This document shows, piece after piece, positions 38,143 through 46,618 of a stretch of DNA of 64,000 nt. How positions within the stretch are numbered: position 1 is the first letter of the stretch; every line of letters begins with the position of its first letter. This DNA is from Nocardia arthritidis (GTDB lineage: Bacteria; Actinomycetota; Actinomycetes; Mycobacteriales; Mycobacteriaceae): NCBI RefSeq assembly GCF_011801145.1, contig NZ_CP046172.1:8990001-9054000 (forward strand), given 5' to 3'. The notes under the pieces were generated by a model. The model saw only the letters and a list, made by a program, of their open reading frames with translations. It was not told the DNA's origin and did no database searches. A program made the position numbers and the translations under genes.

Positions 38143-38239
38143 GCGATACCTTCCAGACGGCCGACCCATCGGCAGCATAGCGAGCATTGCGGGCCCGCGC
38201 CCCGGTGCAGCTCACCGCCGGTGCGCCCACGCCGCCGAA

Positions 38240-38974
38240 TCAGCGCCGCATCCGCCGAATAGCGCTGCGCCACAGCGTTTTCTGTGCACCGGTCAGTGAG
38301 GAGACAAACGTCTCGCTGGCGCGCATTTCCGGGGCCGAGCGCACCATATCGGCGAGCGCCTTGCGTTTCACCGCGCCGCTGGCCTTGCTCACATGTCCGG
38401 CGTCGAACGGCGGGCGCGGATCGTATTCGATATTGAGCTGGATCGCCTCGGCTTGTTCCCGCCCGAACATCTCCCCTGCCAGCCACAACGCCAGATCGAT
38501 GCCCGCCGAGACGCCCGCGGCGGTGACGATCTTCCCGGTCCGCACCACCCGTTCTTCGCGCTGCGGTTTCGCACCGAGCAACCCGAGTGCCTGCTGCGCC
38601 GACCAGTGCGTCGTCGCGGGTTCGCCGTCGAGCAGACCCGCGCCCGCGAGCACGAGTGCGCCGGTGCAGACCGAGGTGGTCCAGGTGCTGGTCCGATGCG
38701 CCGCGATCAGCCAGGCGAGCAGTTTGTCGTCGGCCGATGCGGCGGTGGCCGCGGGCCCGCCGGGGACCAGGATTATCCGTGGCCGCGGCACCTCGGCGAA
38801 GGTGTGCGTCGCGCCGATGGCCAGCACACCGCTGTCGGTGATGACCGGACCGGCCTCGTGCGCGACGAACCGGATCCGCGCGCCGGGCATCATCCGCAGC
38901 ACCTCGTACGGCCCGATGGCGTCGAGCGCGGTCATTCCCGGATACAGCACGATGGCGATGTCGAAGTCACTCAT
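38240..38974 (-). CDS. DJ-1/PfpI family protein (isonitrile hydratase-like)
   Basis: 244 residues from the ATG at 38974; a longer frame to 39007 exists. DJ-1/PfpI fold with FDIAIVLYPGMTALDAIGPYEVL at the start, VPGG near residue 75, and the nucleophile Cys in SVCTGALVLAGAGLLDG near 105 followed by PATTHW. This set is the one seen in isonitrile hydratases and related class I glutamine-amidotransferase-like proteins without an AraC-type DNA-binding domain. It is divergent from the double-TetR gene at 39088 and could be under its control. Confidence 0.83.
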   Translation of the reverse strand: MSDFDIAIVLYPGMTALDAIGPYEVLRMMPGARIRFVAHEAGPVITDSGVLAIGATHTFAEVPRPRIILVPGGPAATAASADDKLLAWLIAAHRTSTWTTSVCTGALVLAGAGLLDGEPATTHWSAQQALGLLGAKPQREERVVRTGKIVTAAGVSAGIDLALWLAGEMFGREQAEAIQLNIEYDPRPPFDAGHVSKASGAVKRKALADMVRSAPEMRASETFVSSLTGAQKTLWRSAIRRMRR

Positions 38975-38990
38975 TGTCCCACCCCTATCC

Positions 38991-39038
38991 TCCGATTGAT
39001 CGGACACAATGCGACGCTATCCGAAATGCATGTTGTCC
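38991..39038. promoter_or_regulatory. Two overlapping inverted repeats between divergent genes
   Basis: A perfect palindrome TCCGAT-TG-ATCGGA lies at 38991-39004, overlapping a second, spaced repeat GGACACAATGC (39002-39012) / GCATGTTGTCC (39028-39038; 9 of 11 paired). They sit in the 113-base gap between the DJ-1 gene and the double-TetR gene. Candidate operators for that regulator; inferred. Confidence 0.45.
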
Positions 39039-39087
39039 GGAACACACCACTACCTGGGGAAATCCCCGGCGGCAGCGGCTAGTTACG

Positions 39088-40386
39088 ATGTCCGGCATGA
39101 GTGTCGAGAATCGCCGTACGGCGCGAAAGGCCGTCGCCCGGGGACTGCAGCCCGCCGAGGCCGCGGGCCGGGCGAACGCCACCGACTCGGCACCGCGGGA
39201 GGTCCGGCGCAGGCCCAAGAACCGGCGCGCCCAGATCGCCGCCGCATCGGCCGCCGCGTTCGGCGCGCTCGGCTATCACGGCGTCAGCATGGAGGACATC
39301 GCCTCCGGCCTCGGTATCAGCTCGGCCGCGCTGTATCGGCATTTTCCCAGCAAATACGCGCTGTTCCGCGAGGAGCTGATGCGGGTCGGCCTGGCGATGA
39401 CCGAATCGGTGCGGCTGCCCGCCGCGGCCGCGGGCCGGTCCGCCGAGCAGCGGCTGCGCCAGATACTCGACGCGTTGATCGCGGTGACGATCGAGAACCG
39501 CCCGACGGTCACGCTGGTGCGCTGGGAGGGCCGCTACCTCGAACCGGAGGATCAGACCCTGCTCGCCGAACAGCAGCAGACGGTGCTCGGCGCGCTCGGC
39601 GAGCAATTGCACGAGCTGCGGCCCGAACTCACCGAGAACGATATCCGGCTGCTGCGCGCCGCCATGCTGAGCGCGATCACCAGCATCGCCGACCATCACG
39701 CCACCATGCCCGCGAAATCCCTTGCGCGCCTGCTCGCTTCGGCCTCCTGGTCGATCGCGCAGGCCCAATTGCCGCCGGAGCAGCCGACATCCGCGGCACC
39801 GGTGGCGATCGAGATCCCGGACTCGTTCAAACACGAACTGCTGCTGCACAAGGCCGTCGAACTGTTCCACGACCATGGCTACCCGAATGTGAGCGTCGAG
39901 GATATCGCCACGGCCGCAGGACTTTCCGCGGCGTCTGCGGTATACCGCTTCTACCGCGGCAAGAGCGATCTGCTGGCTGCCGCGTTTCGCCGTGCGGCGG
40001 AACGGGTTTCGAGTGCGATCGGTCCCGCGGTCGCGGCGAACACCAGCTGCGAGGCCGCACTCGATTCGCTGATCGGCCAGTACGTGGCGGGCTCGTTCAC
40101 CGAGCGCGCGCTCACCTTCGTGTATTACACGGAGTTCCAACATGTTCCGCCGGAGGAGCGGACGGTGCTGCGCAATATCCAGCGGCTCAGCGTCGAGGAG
40201 TGGGCGCGGCTGCTGCGCGAGGTGCGGCCCGAACTCTCGGCCGCGGATGCGCGATTCCTCATCCACGCCGGGTTCGCGTTGGTTGTCGACCTCGGCCGCG
40301 CCTTCGGCAACGATCCGCTCGCCGCCCAGGACCGGGTGCGGCTGCTGATGCAGCTGGAGCTGTTCGGCCGCCCCGCGCAGGTCTAA
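39088..40386 (+). CDS. Regulator with two tandem TetR domains
   Basis: 432 residues from ATG 39088 (ATG 39097 possible). Two complete TetR helix-turn-helix units in one chain: one near residues 52-98 (AAAFGALGYHGVSMEDIASG, LGISSAALYRHFPSKYALFR) and one near 245-295 (AVELFHDHGYPNVSVEDIAT, AAGLSAASAVYRFYRGKSDL), each followed by a helical ligand-type domain. A normal TetR is about 200 residues, so this is an internal duplication or fusion that could act as a covalent pseudo-dimer. The next gene is a paralogue with the same design. Confidence 0.88.
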   Translation: MSGMSVENRRTARKAVARGLQPAEAAGRANATDSAPREVRRRPKNRRAQIAAASAAAFGALGYHGVSMEDIASGLGISSAALYRHFPSKYALFREELMRVGLAMTESVRLPAAAAGRSAEQRLRQILDALIAVTIENRPTVTLVRWEGRYLEPEDQTLLAEQQQTVLGALGEQLHELRPELTENDIRLLRAAMLSAITSIADHHATMPAKSLARLLASASWSIAQAQLPPEQPTSAAPVAIEIPDSFKHELLLHKAVELFHDHGYPNVSVEDIATAAGLSAASAVYRFYRGKSDLLAAAFRRAAERVSSAIGPAVAANTSCEAALDSLIGQYVAGSFTERALTFVYYTEFQHVPPEERTVLRNIQRLSVEEWARLLREVRPELSAADARFLIHAGFALVVDLGRAFGNDPLAAQDRVRLLMQLELFGRPAQV

Positions 40387-40531
40387 ATATGTTATCGGCA
40401 ATTCTGTCGAGTCCGGCCTAATAATCGAACGTAGCTCCCGTCGTGGTGGTTGGTTTGTGACGAAGGATTCACTTCGGGTCCAGCGATGCAAGCCCGCTTT
40501 ACCGAACGTCCGATTGGGCTAACATCGCGGC

Positions 40532-41776
40532 ATGACCGCCGACGACCGAGATCCGGGAGCGGGTCCACCGCATGGACAGAACCCGGAGGGGCCCAAGACA
40601 ATTCGGCGACGGCCGCGCGACCGGCGGGCCCAGATCGCGGCCGCGGCGGCGGAAGCCTTCGGCGCACTGGGTTATCACGGTGTGAGCATGGACGATATCG
40701 CCGCCCGGCTCGACATCAGCTCCACCGCGCTGTACCGGCACTATCCGAGCAAGTACGCGATCTTCCGGGAGGAGGCGCTGCGGCTCGGCGACCAGATCGC
40801 GCGCGCCGCACGGCTTCCCGACGAGGCGGCGGCCTGGACTGCCGCCGAACGGCTCGAGCACGTCATCGACGCGCTCATCGCCGCCGCCATCGCCAGCCGC
40901 CGCAGTGCGGCGCTATTGCGTTGGCAGAGCAGGTATTTGGCTGAGGACGACCGGCTCACCCTGCAACGGCAGCTCGCCGCCACCGTCGCGGCGATCCGGG
41001 AATTGCTCGGCCAGACCAGGGCGGGTCTGGCAGGCCCGGAGCGCGCGGTGCTCGCGACGGCCGCGATGAGCGTGCTCGGCAGTATCTCCGATCACCACGT
41101 CGGCATCCCGGTGCGCGCGCTGAGCGGTCTGCTGCACGACGCCTGCCTCGCGGTCGCCCGGTGCGAGCTGCCGCCACCCGATGATGAACCGGAATCGCCT
41201 GTGGCAAGCGCGATTCCGAGCACGTTCAAACATGAACTGGTGTTGAAGTGCGCGATCGAACTGTTCCACGAGCGGGGCTATCCGAACGTCAGCGTCGAGG
41301 ACATCGCACAGGCGGCCGGGCTGCCCGCCTCCTCGGCCGTCTATCGGTTCTACCGCGGCAAGGGGGATATCCTCACCGCCGCGTTTCGCCGTGCGGCGGA
41401 CCAGGTTTCGGGTGCGATCGCGCCCACCATCGCCACCTCGGACGGACCCGAGCAGGCGCTCACCCGACTGATCGACCTCTACGTGGCGGGTTCGTTCGCC
41501 GAGCGCAAACTCACCTTCGTCTACTACGCGGAGATCAGCAACGTGCCCGCCGACGACCGCACGGTGCTGCGAAATATCCAGCGGCTCAACGTCGAAGAGT
41601 GGGCCAAACTGGTCGCCGCGGTGCGGCCCCAGCTGTCGGCGGCCGAGGCCCGAGTGCTGGTACACGCGGCGCTGGCGCTGGTCGTCGACCTCGGCCAGTG
41701 GTTCGGCCCCGACAATCCGCTCGCATCCAGGGCGCGGGTGACGCACCTGATGCGGGTCATCCTGCTCGGTTGTTGA
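40532..41776 (+). CDS. Second regulator with two tandem TetR domains
   Basis: 414 residues. Same architecture as the previous gene, with closely similar halves: first helix-turn-helix near residues 36-82 (AEAFGALGYHGVSMDDIAAR, LDISSTALYRHYPSKYAIFR), second near 229-280 (AIELFHERGYPNVSVEDIAQ, AAGLPASSAVYRFYRGKGDI). The C-terminal halves share long stretches such as RTVLRNIQRLNVEEWAKLV. It arose by duplication of the whole gene at 39088 or the reverse. 145 bases separate the two genes. Targets unknown. Confidence 0.88.
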   Translation: MTADDRDPGAGPPHGQNPEGPKTIRRRPRDRRAQIAAAAAEAFGALGYHGVSMDDIAARLDISSTALYRHYPSKYAIFREEALRLGDQIARAARLPDEAAAWTAAERLEHVIDALIAAAIASRRSAALLRWQSRYLAEDDRLTLQRQLAATVAAIRELLGQTRAGLAGPERAVLATAAMSVLGSISDHHVGIPVRALSGLLHDACLAVARCELPPPDDEPESPVASAIPSTFKHELVLKCAIELFHERGYPNVSVEDIAQAAGLPASSAVYRFYRGKGDILTAAFRRAADQVSGAIAPTIATSDGPEQALTRLIDLYVAGSFAERKLTFVYYAEISNVPADDRTVLRNIQRLNVEEWAKLVAAVRPQLSAAEARVLVHAALALVVDLGQWFGPDNPLASRARVTHLMRVILLGC

Positions 41777-41876
41777 AAACGCGTTTCCTGCGGGGCCATA
41801 CCGAAGTTCGGGCCCCCGCGGCCGATATGCACCGTAGGATGCGCGGGCAGAAGTATCTCCTCTGAGTGGAGCCGCT

Positions 41877-42314
41877 ATGCGCACGGTGGACATCGAGCGA
41901 ACCATCGAAGCCCCCATCGCCGATGTCTTCGACTGGCTCACCGATGCCACGAATTACCCTCGCGTACCTTTGGTTCGGCGCGTCACGTTGGTGCGGCCCG
42001 GCGATACCCATCCACAGGGGCGAGGCGCGGTGCGCCTGGTCGTGACGCCCGTGCTGCGGTTGACCGAGGAGATCGTCGAATACCATCCGCCGACGCTCAT
42101 GTGCTACCGAATCCTGCAGTCCATACCGACGCTGCGACATGAGCAGGGGCGCATGGAATTCCGGGAGACCGCGAACGGCACCAGGGTGCGCTGGCTGAGC
42201 CGCTTCGAACTGGAATCGGCATGGTCCGGTTTTTTCACCGCGGCGCTTTCGCCGGGCATCGCGCTCAGCTTCCACCTGTTGCTGCGCACCGCCGCCCGGG
42301 ACCTGCAAGGCTGA
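41877..42314 (+). CDS. SRPBCC-family protein (polyketide cyclase-like)
   Basis: 145 residues. START/Bet v1-like fold: VDIERTIEAPIADVFDWLTD at the N-terminus, GAVRLVVTPVLRLTEEIVEY strands and a C-terminal amphipathic helix FHLLLRTAARDLQG. Such proteins bind hydrophobic ligands in a deep cavity. Its stop codon directly abuts the stop of the convergent serine hydrolase gene. Ligand unknown. Confidence 0.82.
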   Translation: MRTVDIERTIEAPIADVFDWLTDATNYPRVPLVRRVTLVRPGDTHPQGRGAVRLVVTPVLRLTEEIVEYHPPTLMCYRILQSIPTLRHEQGRMEFRETANGTRVRWLSRFELESAWSGFFTAALSPGIALSFHLLLRTAARDLQG

Positions 42315-43448
42315 TCAGGAGCACAGCGCGTGGCCGAGTAGGGACATCACATCAGGCTGCGGGAACGAGTCCGAGTTGAAGGAGTAGGTCACCGCCCGGC
42401 CCTCCGGTGTGGCGCCCGACAGCGCCGTGAAGCCATAGATCCCGCCGGTATGGCCGATAAACTTTGCACCGCACGGCAATTGCACAATGCCAACGCCCAG
42501 TCCGTACAGCTGTCCGGTACCCGACCCGGTCGGTACGCCATCCAGCATCTCCAGCCACTGCTCCGCCGACACCACCTGACCCGCCGCCAACGCCGAGTAG
42601 AACCGATTGAGATCGGCGCCGGTGGTGACCAGCGCGCCCGCGCTCCACGGCACCGACGGCTCGATCCGCGACACGTCGACCTGCTTACCGTCCTGTGTGT
42701 CATAGCCTTTCGGATGTGGTGCACGGATATCGCGCTCGCCCGCGGGCGGCAGATAGGTGTCGCGCAGCCCGAGCGGCCGCAGGATGCGCCGGTCGAGTTC
42801 GTCGGCATACTTTGCGCCCGTGACCTTTTCGATCAACATGCCCGCGACGATGTAGTTGGTGTTGCTGTACTTGTACTGGGTGCCCGGCGGGAAAACCGCC
42901 GGATGCCGCAGCGCGATCGCGATCTCCTCCTCCGGCGTCTTCGTCCGGCCCGCCAGCGCGTCCTGGTACTCGTCCACCTCATGACCGTCGGTGATATTCG
43001 GAATGCCGCTCTGGTGCCGCAGGATCTGGCGCACCGTGATCGCGCGCCCGTCGATACCGTCGCCGTGCAACAGCCCGGGCAGGTAGGTCTCGATCGGCTC
43101 GTCCAGCCGAATCTTCCCCTCCGCCACCAGCTGTAGCACGACTGCGCTGGTGAACGACTTGGTGATGCTACCGACCCGCACGTGCTGCGGCGGATCGACC
43201 GGGATCGGCGTCCGCGCCTCGAGATCGCCGAACCCACTGGTGAGTACGGTGTCCCGACCGTGGTCGCTCAGCGTGACGATCGCACCCACCGCCCCGGACT
43301 TCACCGCAGCGTCGATATCGCTCTGCACCTGGGAGGTGTTCTGCGACTGGCCGGTTCGGGATGGTGACGCGGGCGCACCCGAATCGCTCGAACATCCGGC
43401 GATGAGTGCGGCAGCGGACAGAGCACCGGCGATCGGCAAGAGACGCAT
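42315..43448 (-). CDS. Serine hydrolase lipoprotein, class C beta-lactamase/esterase family
   Basis: 377 residues. Lipoprotein signal with lipobox LIAGC, acylated Cys at residue 19, then a Ser/Gln-rich tether. Beta-lactamase/transpeptidase-like domain with the nucleophile in SITK (Ser94, Lys97), YSN near 193 and HTGG near 336, as in D-alanyl-D-alanine carboxypeptidases of the R61 type, EstB esterases and class C enzymes. Most members are peptidases or esterases, not antibiotic-resistance enzymes, so a beta-lactam role should not be assumed. Anchored on the outer face of the membrane. Confidence 0.88.
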   Translation of the reverse strand: MRLLPIAGALSAAALIAGCSSDSGAPASPSRTGQSQNTSQVQSDIDAAVKSGAVGAIVTLSDHGRDTVLTSGFGDLEARTPIPVDPPQHVRVGSITKSFTSAVVLQLVAEGKIRLDEPIETYLPGLLHGDGIDGRAITVRQILRHQSGIPNITDGHEVDEYQDALAGRTKTPEEEIAIALRHPAVFPPGTQYKYSNTNYIVAGMLIEKVTGAKYADELDRRILRPLGLRDTYLPPAGERDIRAPHPKGYDTQDGKQVDVSRIEPSVPWSAGALVTTGADLNRFYSALAAGQVVSAEQWLEMLDGVPTGSGTGQLYGLGVGIVQLPCGAKFIGHTGGIYGFTALSGATPEGRAVTYSFNSDSFPQPDVMSLLGHALCS

Positions 43449-43620
43449 GCCTCGACGCTAAGCTCCGAGCCGTCGGAGCACATCAGGGTCACCCCTGAAC
43501 TTCCCCTGATTCGGGGTGATTAGAGCCCTGTTCAGGACGAATTAGAGAACTCTGAAGACCGGGTTCGCCGGCGAAATACCGCACTACGATCGGTCGATCC
43601 ACCCGCTACGAGGAGAGACC

Positions 43621-44037
43621 ATGTCCCTGGGTACTCGAGTGACGAGCGCGGCCGTCGGGGCGCTGGCCGCGCTGGCGCCCGCCGCGGTTCCGGCGCACGC
43701 CCAATCCGCCATCAACGGACCATCGGCCATCACTTTGACTGTGGGCGAAGGAGATTCGCTCGCCACTGCGGCAAACCAGCGCACCGCCTGGCTGGTCTGC
43801 GCGCCGCTCGTCTTCGGCAGCCATCCGAAATCCGGTCAGGCCTGCGGTGAATTGACCGAGGCCGGTGGCGATTTCGATAAATTGCGCGGGCACGGCATCC
43901 GCTTCTGCCCCTTCATCTATCAGCCGATAACCGTTTCGGCGGAAGGCATTTGGAACGGCGCGCAGGTTTCCTGGCAGCACACCTATCCGAACAAGTGCGT
44001 CCGGATGAACACCGACGACTACGTCTTCGATTTCTGA
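43621..44037 (+). CDS. Secreted subtilisin inhibitor-like protein
   Basis: 138 residues with a Sec signal peptide (cleavage after AHA near residue 27) and the SSI-family layout: TAWLVCAPLVFGSHPKSGQAC, ELTEAGGDFDKLRGHG, CPFIYQPITVSAEGIWNGAQV, N-K-C near the end. Four Cys give the two conserved disulfides. The family inhibits extracellular serine proteases; the reactive-site loop before the CP motif is shorter than in classical Streptomyces SSI, so inhibition is not certain. GAGGAGA precedes the ATG. Confidence 0.82.
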   Translation: MSLGTRVTSAAVGALAALAPAAVPAHAQSAINGPSAITLTVGEGDSLATAANQRTAWLVCAPLVFGSHPKSGQACGELTEAGGDFDKLRGHGIRFCPFIYQPITVSAEGIWNGAQVSWQHTYPNKCVRMNTDDYVFDF

Positions 44038-44053
44038 ACCCGCGCGCGACGGC

Positions 44054-44084
44054 TTGCGTTGGAGTGAACTCCAGCTCCTAGAGT
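44054..44084 (+). promoter_or_regulatory. MerR-type promoter with 19-bp spacer
   Basis: TTGCGT (44054-44059) and TAGAGT (44079-44084) are separated by 19 bases, and the spacer carries the perfect dyad GGAGT-GA-ACTCC (44061-44072). The over-long spacer with a central palindrome is the hallmark of promoters activated by MerR-family regulators. The expected start of transcription falls on the ATG of the next gene at 44092, and there is no ribosome site, so the message may be leaderless. No MerR gene is in the window. Confidence 0.6.
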
Positions 44085-44091
44085 CTGAGTC

Positions 44092-44901
44092 ATGACCAAC
44101 GCACAGCAGCCGACCAGCAACGACGACCGGTACACCCGCGGACTCGCCCTGCTCCAGCAGATCGGCGGTAAGGAACGCCCGGCGGTGCTCGACAGCCTCG
44201 CCGATATCGCCCCCGACCTGGGGCGCTTCACCGTCGAATTCGGCTACGGCGACATCCTGTCCCGTCCGGGCCTGCCGCTGCGGGAGCGTCAACTCGCCAC
44301 CGTCGCAGCGCTCACCGCCCTCGGCAACGCCGCGCCGCAGCTGCGCTTCCACATCGACGGGGCGCTCAACGTCGGTTGCACCCGCACCGAAATCGTGGAG
44401 ACCATCATCCACGTCGCCATCTACGCGGGCTTCCCCGCGGCATTGAACGGGCTGTTCGCGGCCCGCGAAATCTTCGCCGCCCGAACCGATCTCCCCGAGT
44501 CGCCCGATACCGCCACGGCACAGGACGGCGACCGCTTCGAACGCGGCCGCGCCCTGCTCGAAGAGGTGGACGGCCACGCCGCCGACGCGGTACTCACCGC
44601 CCTGCGCGAGATCGCCCCGGATCTGGCCCGCTATGTCATCGAATTCGCCTTCGGCGATATCTACGCCCGTCCCGGACTCGACCTGCGGACAAGGGAAATC
44701 GTGACGGTCGCCGCCTGCACCGCGCTGGGAACCGCCGCGCCGCAACTGAAGGTGCACCTGCACGGCCTGCTGAACGTCGGCGGCACGCGCACCGAGGCGG
44801 TGGAGGTGATCAGCCAGATGGCCGGTTACGCGGGATTCCCGGCCGCGCTCAACGCGATCGCCGTCGCCAAGGAGGTGTTCGCCGAGCGCACGGGGAACTG
44901 A
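44092..44901 (+). CDS. Carboxymuconolactone decarboxylase family protein, two-domain
   Basis: 269 residues made of two CMD/AhpD-type repeats: about 10-125 (PLRERQLATVAALTALGNAA, PQLRFHIDGALNVGCTRTEI, AIYAGFPAALNGLFAAREIF) and about 145-265 (DLRTREIVTVAACTALGTAA, PQLKVHLHGLLNVGGTRTEA, AGYAGFPAALNAIAVAKEVF). The AhpD Cys-x-x-Cys redox motif is absent; only one Cys occurs in the first NVGC segment, so peroxidase activity is unlikely. It lies behind a MerR-type promoter. Substrate unknown. Confidence 0.88.
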   Translation: MTNAQQPTSNDDRYTRGLALLQQIGGKERPAVLDSLADIAPDLGRFTVEFGYGDILSRPGLPLRERQLATVAALTALGNAAPQLRFHIDGALNVGCTRTEIVETIIHVAIYAGFPAALNGLFAAREIFAARTDLPESPDTATAQDGDRFERGRALLEEVDGHAADAVLTALREIAPDLARYVIEFAFGDIYARPGLDLRTREIVTVAACTALGTAAPQLKVHLHGLLNVGGTRTEAVEVISQMAGYAGFPAALNAIAVAKEVFAERTGN

Positions 44902-44981
44902 TGTCATGCCGAGCAACTGCGCCTTCGGTATGGTGGCCGGACGGCCGAGGGGGCCGTCCCGGGGGAATTAAGGAGTTTGCA

Positions 44982-45662
44982 TTGGTCGCGCCGCGCCAAC
45001 CCGAACCGTTCGCGCCAGGGCAGCAGCCCGGCTATCCGACCGGGTATCCGGCACCCGGATACGCCCCGCCCGTACGCCCGAAAGCCAGTGGAGCGGACTG
45101 GATTACGGCGCTGACGCTGCTGCTGGCGGCGATTCTGCGGATCGTCGTGATCTTCCTGGAGCGGGGCCGCGTATACGACGATAGTGCATTCGATTACACG
45201 GCTACGGCGCTGAACTGCCTCGCGGCTTTCGTCGCCGCCATCGTGCTGATGACGGGCGCGGGTGCGCGCAACCCAGCGTTCCGTGCGCTCGCCGCGAGCG
45301 GTGCAGGCGCATTCCTCTTCACCGCCATCAGCAATGTTGTCTACTTCTTCACCGGCCAGCTCTGGGACCACCTGTCCTTCCTGCACTACAGCCCGGTGGT
45401 CTGGTTCCCGATCTTCCTGCTCGCACTCACCGCGACCATCACCGCGATCATCTCGGCCAAACCGGCGACACCCCGCCCCGCGGCACCGGCCCGGCAGTGG
45501 CCGCAGCAGCAGTGGCCCGCACCGGCCCAACCCACCGCACAGCCCTACTATCCGCAGCCATTCGCCCAGCAGCAGCCGCAGCAACCACCGGCGATGCCGC
45601 AGCAGGCGATGCCGCAACAACCGCAACAGTTCCCGCCGCAGCAACAGTTCCCACCACAGTGA
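44982..45662 (+). CDS. Membrane protein with Pro/Gln-rich tail
   Basis: 226 residues from TTG 44982, chosen for AAGGAG 6 nt upstream; no ATG fits. Residues 1-35 are Pro/Gly/Tyr-rich (QQPGYPTGYPAPGYAPP), then four predicted membrane helices: DWITALTLLLAAILRIVVIF, ATALNCLAAFVAAIVLMTGA, FRALAASGAGAFLFTAISNV and VWFPIFLLALTATITAIISA. The last 60 residues are Gln/Pro-rich (PQQPQQFPPQQQFPPQ at the end). No family recognised. Confidence 0.7.
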   Translation: MVAPRQPEPFAPGQQPGYPTGYPAPGYAPPVRPKASGADWITALTLLLAAILRIVVIFLERGRVYDDSAFDYTATALNCLAAFVAAIVLMTGAGARNPAFRALAASGAGAFLFTAISNVVYFFTGQLWDHLSFLHYSPVVWFPIFLLALTATITAIISAKPATPRPAAPARQWPQQQWPAPAQPTAQPYYPQPFAQQQPQQPPAMPQQAMPQQPQQFPPQQQFPPQ

Positions 45663-45828
45663 ATCCGCGCACACAACACCGGTGACCCATCGAAATCCCG
45701 ATGTCCGATATCGGCGATCACATTGGATACCGCCGACCGATCGGCCTACCTTCGAGCACGTCGCGCGACCGACCGCGACATATCACGGCTGACACCGCCC
45801 GTTCGCGGGCCGGACTCGGGAGACATCA

Positions 45829-46524
45829 ATGTCGAAGATCCTTTTCGTGCTGACCGGCGTCGATCATTGGACGCTCGCCGACGGCACGCCGCACAAAACC
45901 GGTTACTGGGCCGAGGAATTCGTGGTGCCGTACACCGCGTTCAAAGCGGCGGGTCACGAGATCGCGGTGGCGACGCCGGGCGGCGTGCCACCCACCGCCG
46001 ATGCCGCCAGCCTGACCACCGACGCCGCGGGCGGGCAGGACAACGCCGACCATATCGCGGCCGTGCTGGCCGATAGCGATGAGCTGCGAAACCCGCTGCC
46101 GCTCAGCAAGATCCAACTCGACGATTACGATGCCGTCTTCTACCCGGGCGGCCACGGACCGATGGAGGATCTGTCCGCCGACCCGGAATCCGGCCGATTG
46201 CTCACCGCCGCACTGGAATCCGGCAAGCCGCTGGCGGTGGTGTGCCACGGCCCGGCCGCGCTGCTCGCCGCGACGAAAGCCGATGGCGGCAATGCCTTTT
46301 CCGGATACCGCCTGACCGCGTTCACCAATGCCGAAGAGACACAGGCGGGTTTCGCCGACAAAGCGCCCTGGCTGTTGCAGGATCGTCTGGTCGGCATCGG
46401 CGCGGACTTCCAGGCGGGCGAGCCGTGGGCGCCGCACGTCGTCGTCGACCGGAACCTGATCACCGGCCAGAACCCGGCCTCCTCCGCACCGGCGGCCACC
46501 GAATTGCTGCGCATGCTCGGCTGA
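45829..46524 (+). CDS. DJ-1/PfpI family protein (Hsp31-like)
   Basis: 231 residues. KILFVLTGVDHWTLADGTPH KTGYWAEE start with the conserved Glu, then DDYDAVFYPGGHGPMEDL, and the nucleophile elbow VVCHGPAALL with Cys near residue 138. These features match the Hsp31/type-1 glutamine-amidotransferase-like group, whose members act as glyoxalase III or chaperones. It precedes an aldo/keto reductase gene by 94 bases, consistent with a shared reactive-carbonyl theme (inference). Confidence 0.85.
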   Translation: MSKILFVLTGVDHWTLADGTPHKTGYWAEEFVVPYTAFKAAGHEIAVATPGGVPPTADAASLTTDAAGGQDNADHIAAVLADSDELRNPLPLSKIQLDDYDAVFYPGGHGPMEDLSADPESGRLLTAALESGKPLAVVCHGPAALLAATKADGGNAFSGYRLTAFTNAEETQAGFADKAPWLLQDRLVGIGADFQAGEPWAPHVVVDRNLITGQNPASSAPAATELLRMLG

Positions 46525-46554
46525 CGAGCCAGCGGGAACAGGGAACGCGACCGC

Positions 46555-46591
46555 GCTGTTGGTAGGTCCTGGGGGACTACAGTCCAACAGC
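46555..46591. promoter_or_regulatory. Hairpin between Hsp31-like and aldo/keto reductase genes
   Basis: Eight-base perfect outer stem GCTGTTGG / CCAACAGC enclosing smaller dyads GTCC-TGGG-GGAC and GGACT-AC-AGTCC. It lies 30 bases after one stop and 27 bases before the next start, so it may be a terminator, an attenuator or an operator. Confidence 0.4.
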
Positions 46592-46618
46592 CCGATCCTC
46601 CGATCGAAAGGATCACCT

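Noticed and set aside
42315..43448. Calling the serine hydrolase a beta-lactamase
   Set aside because: SxxK, YSN and HTG motifs are shared by DD-peptidases and esterases; nothing specific for beta-lactam hydrolysis is visible.
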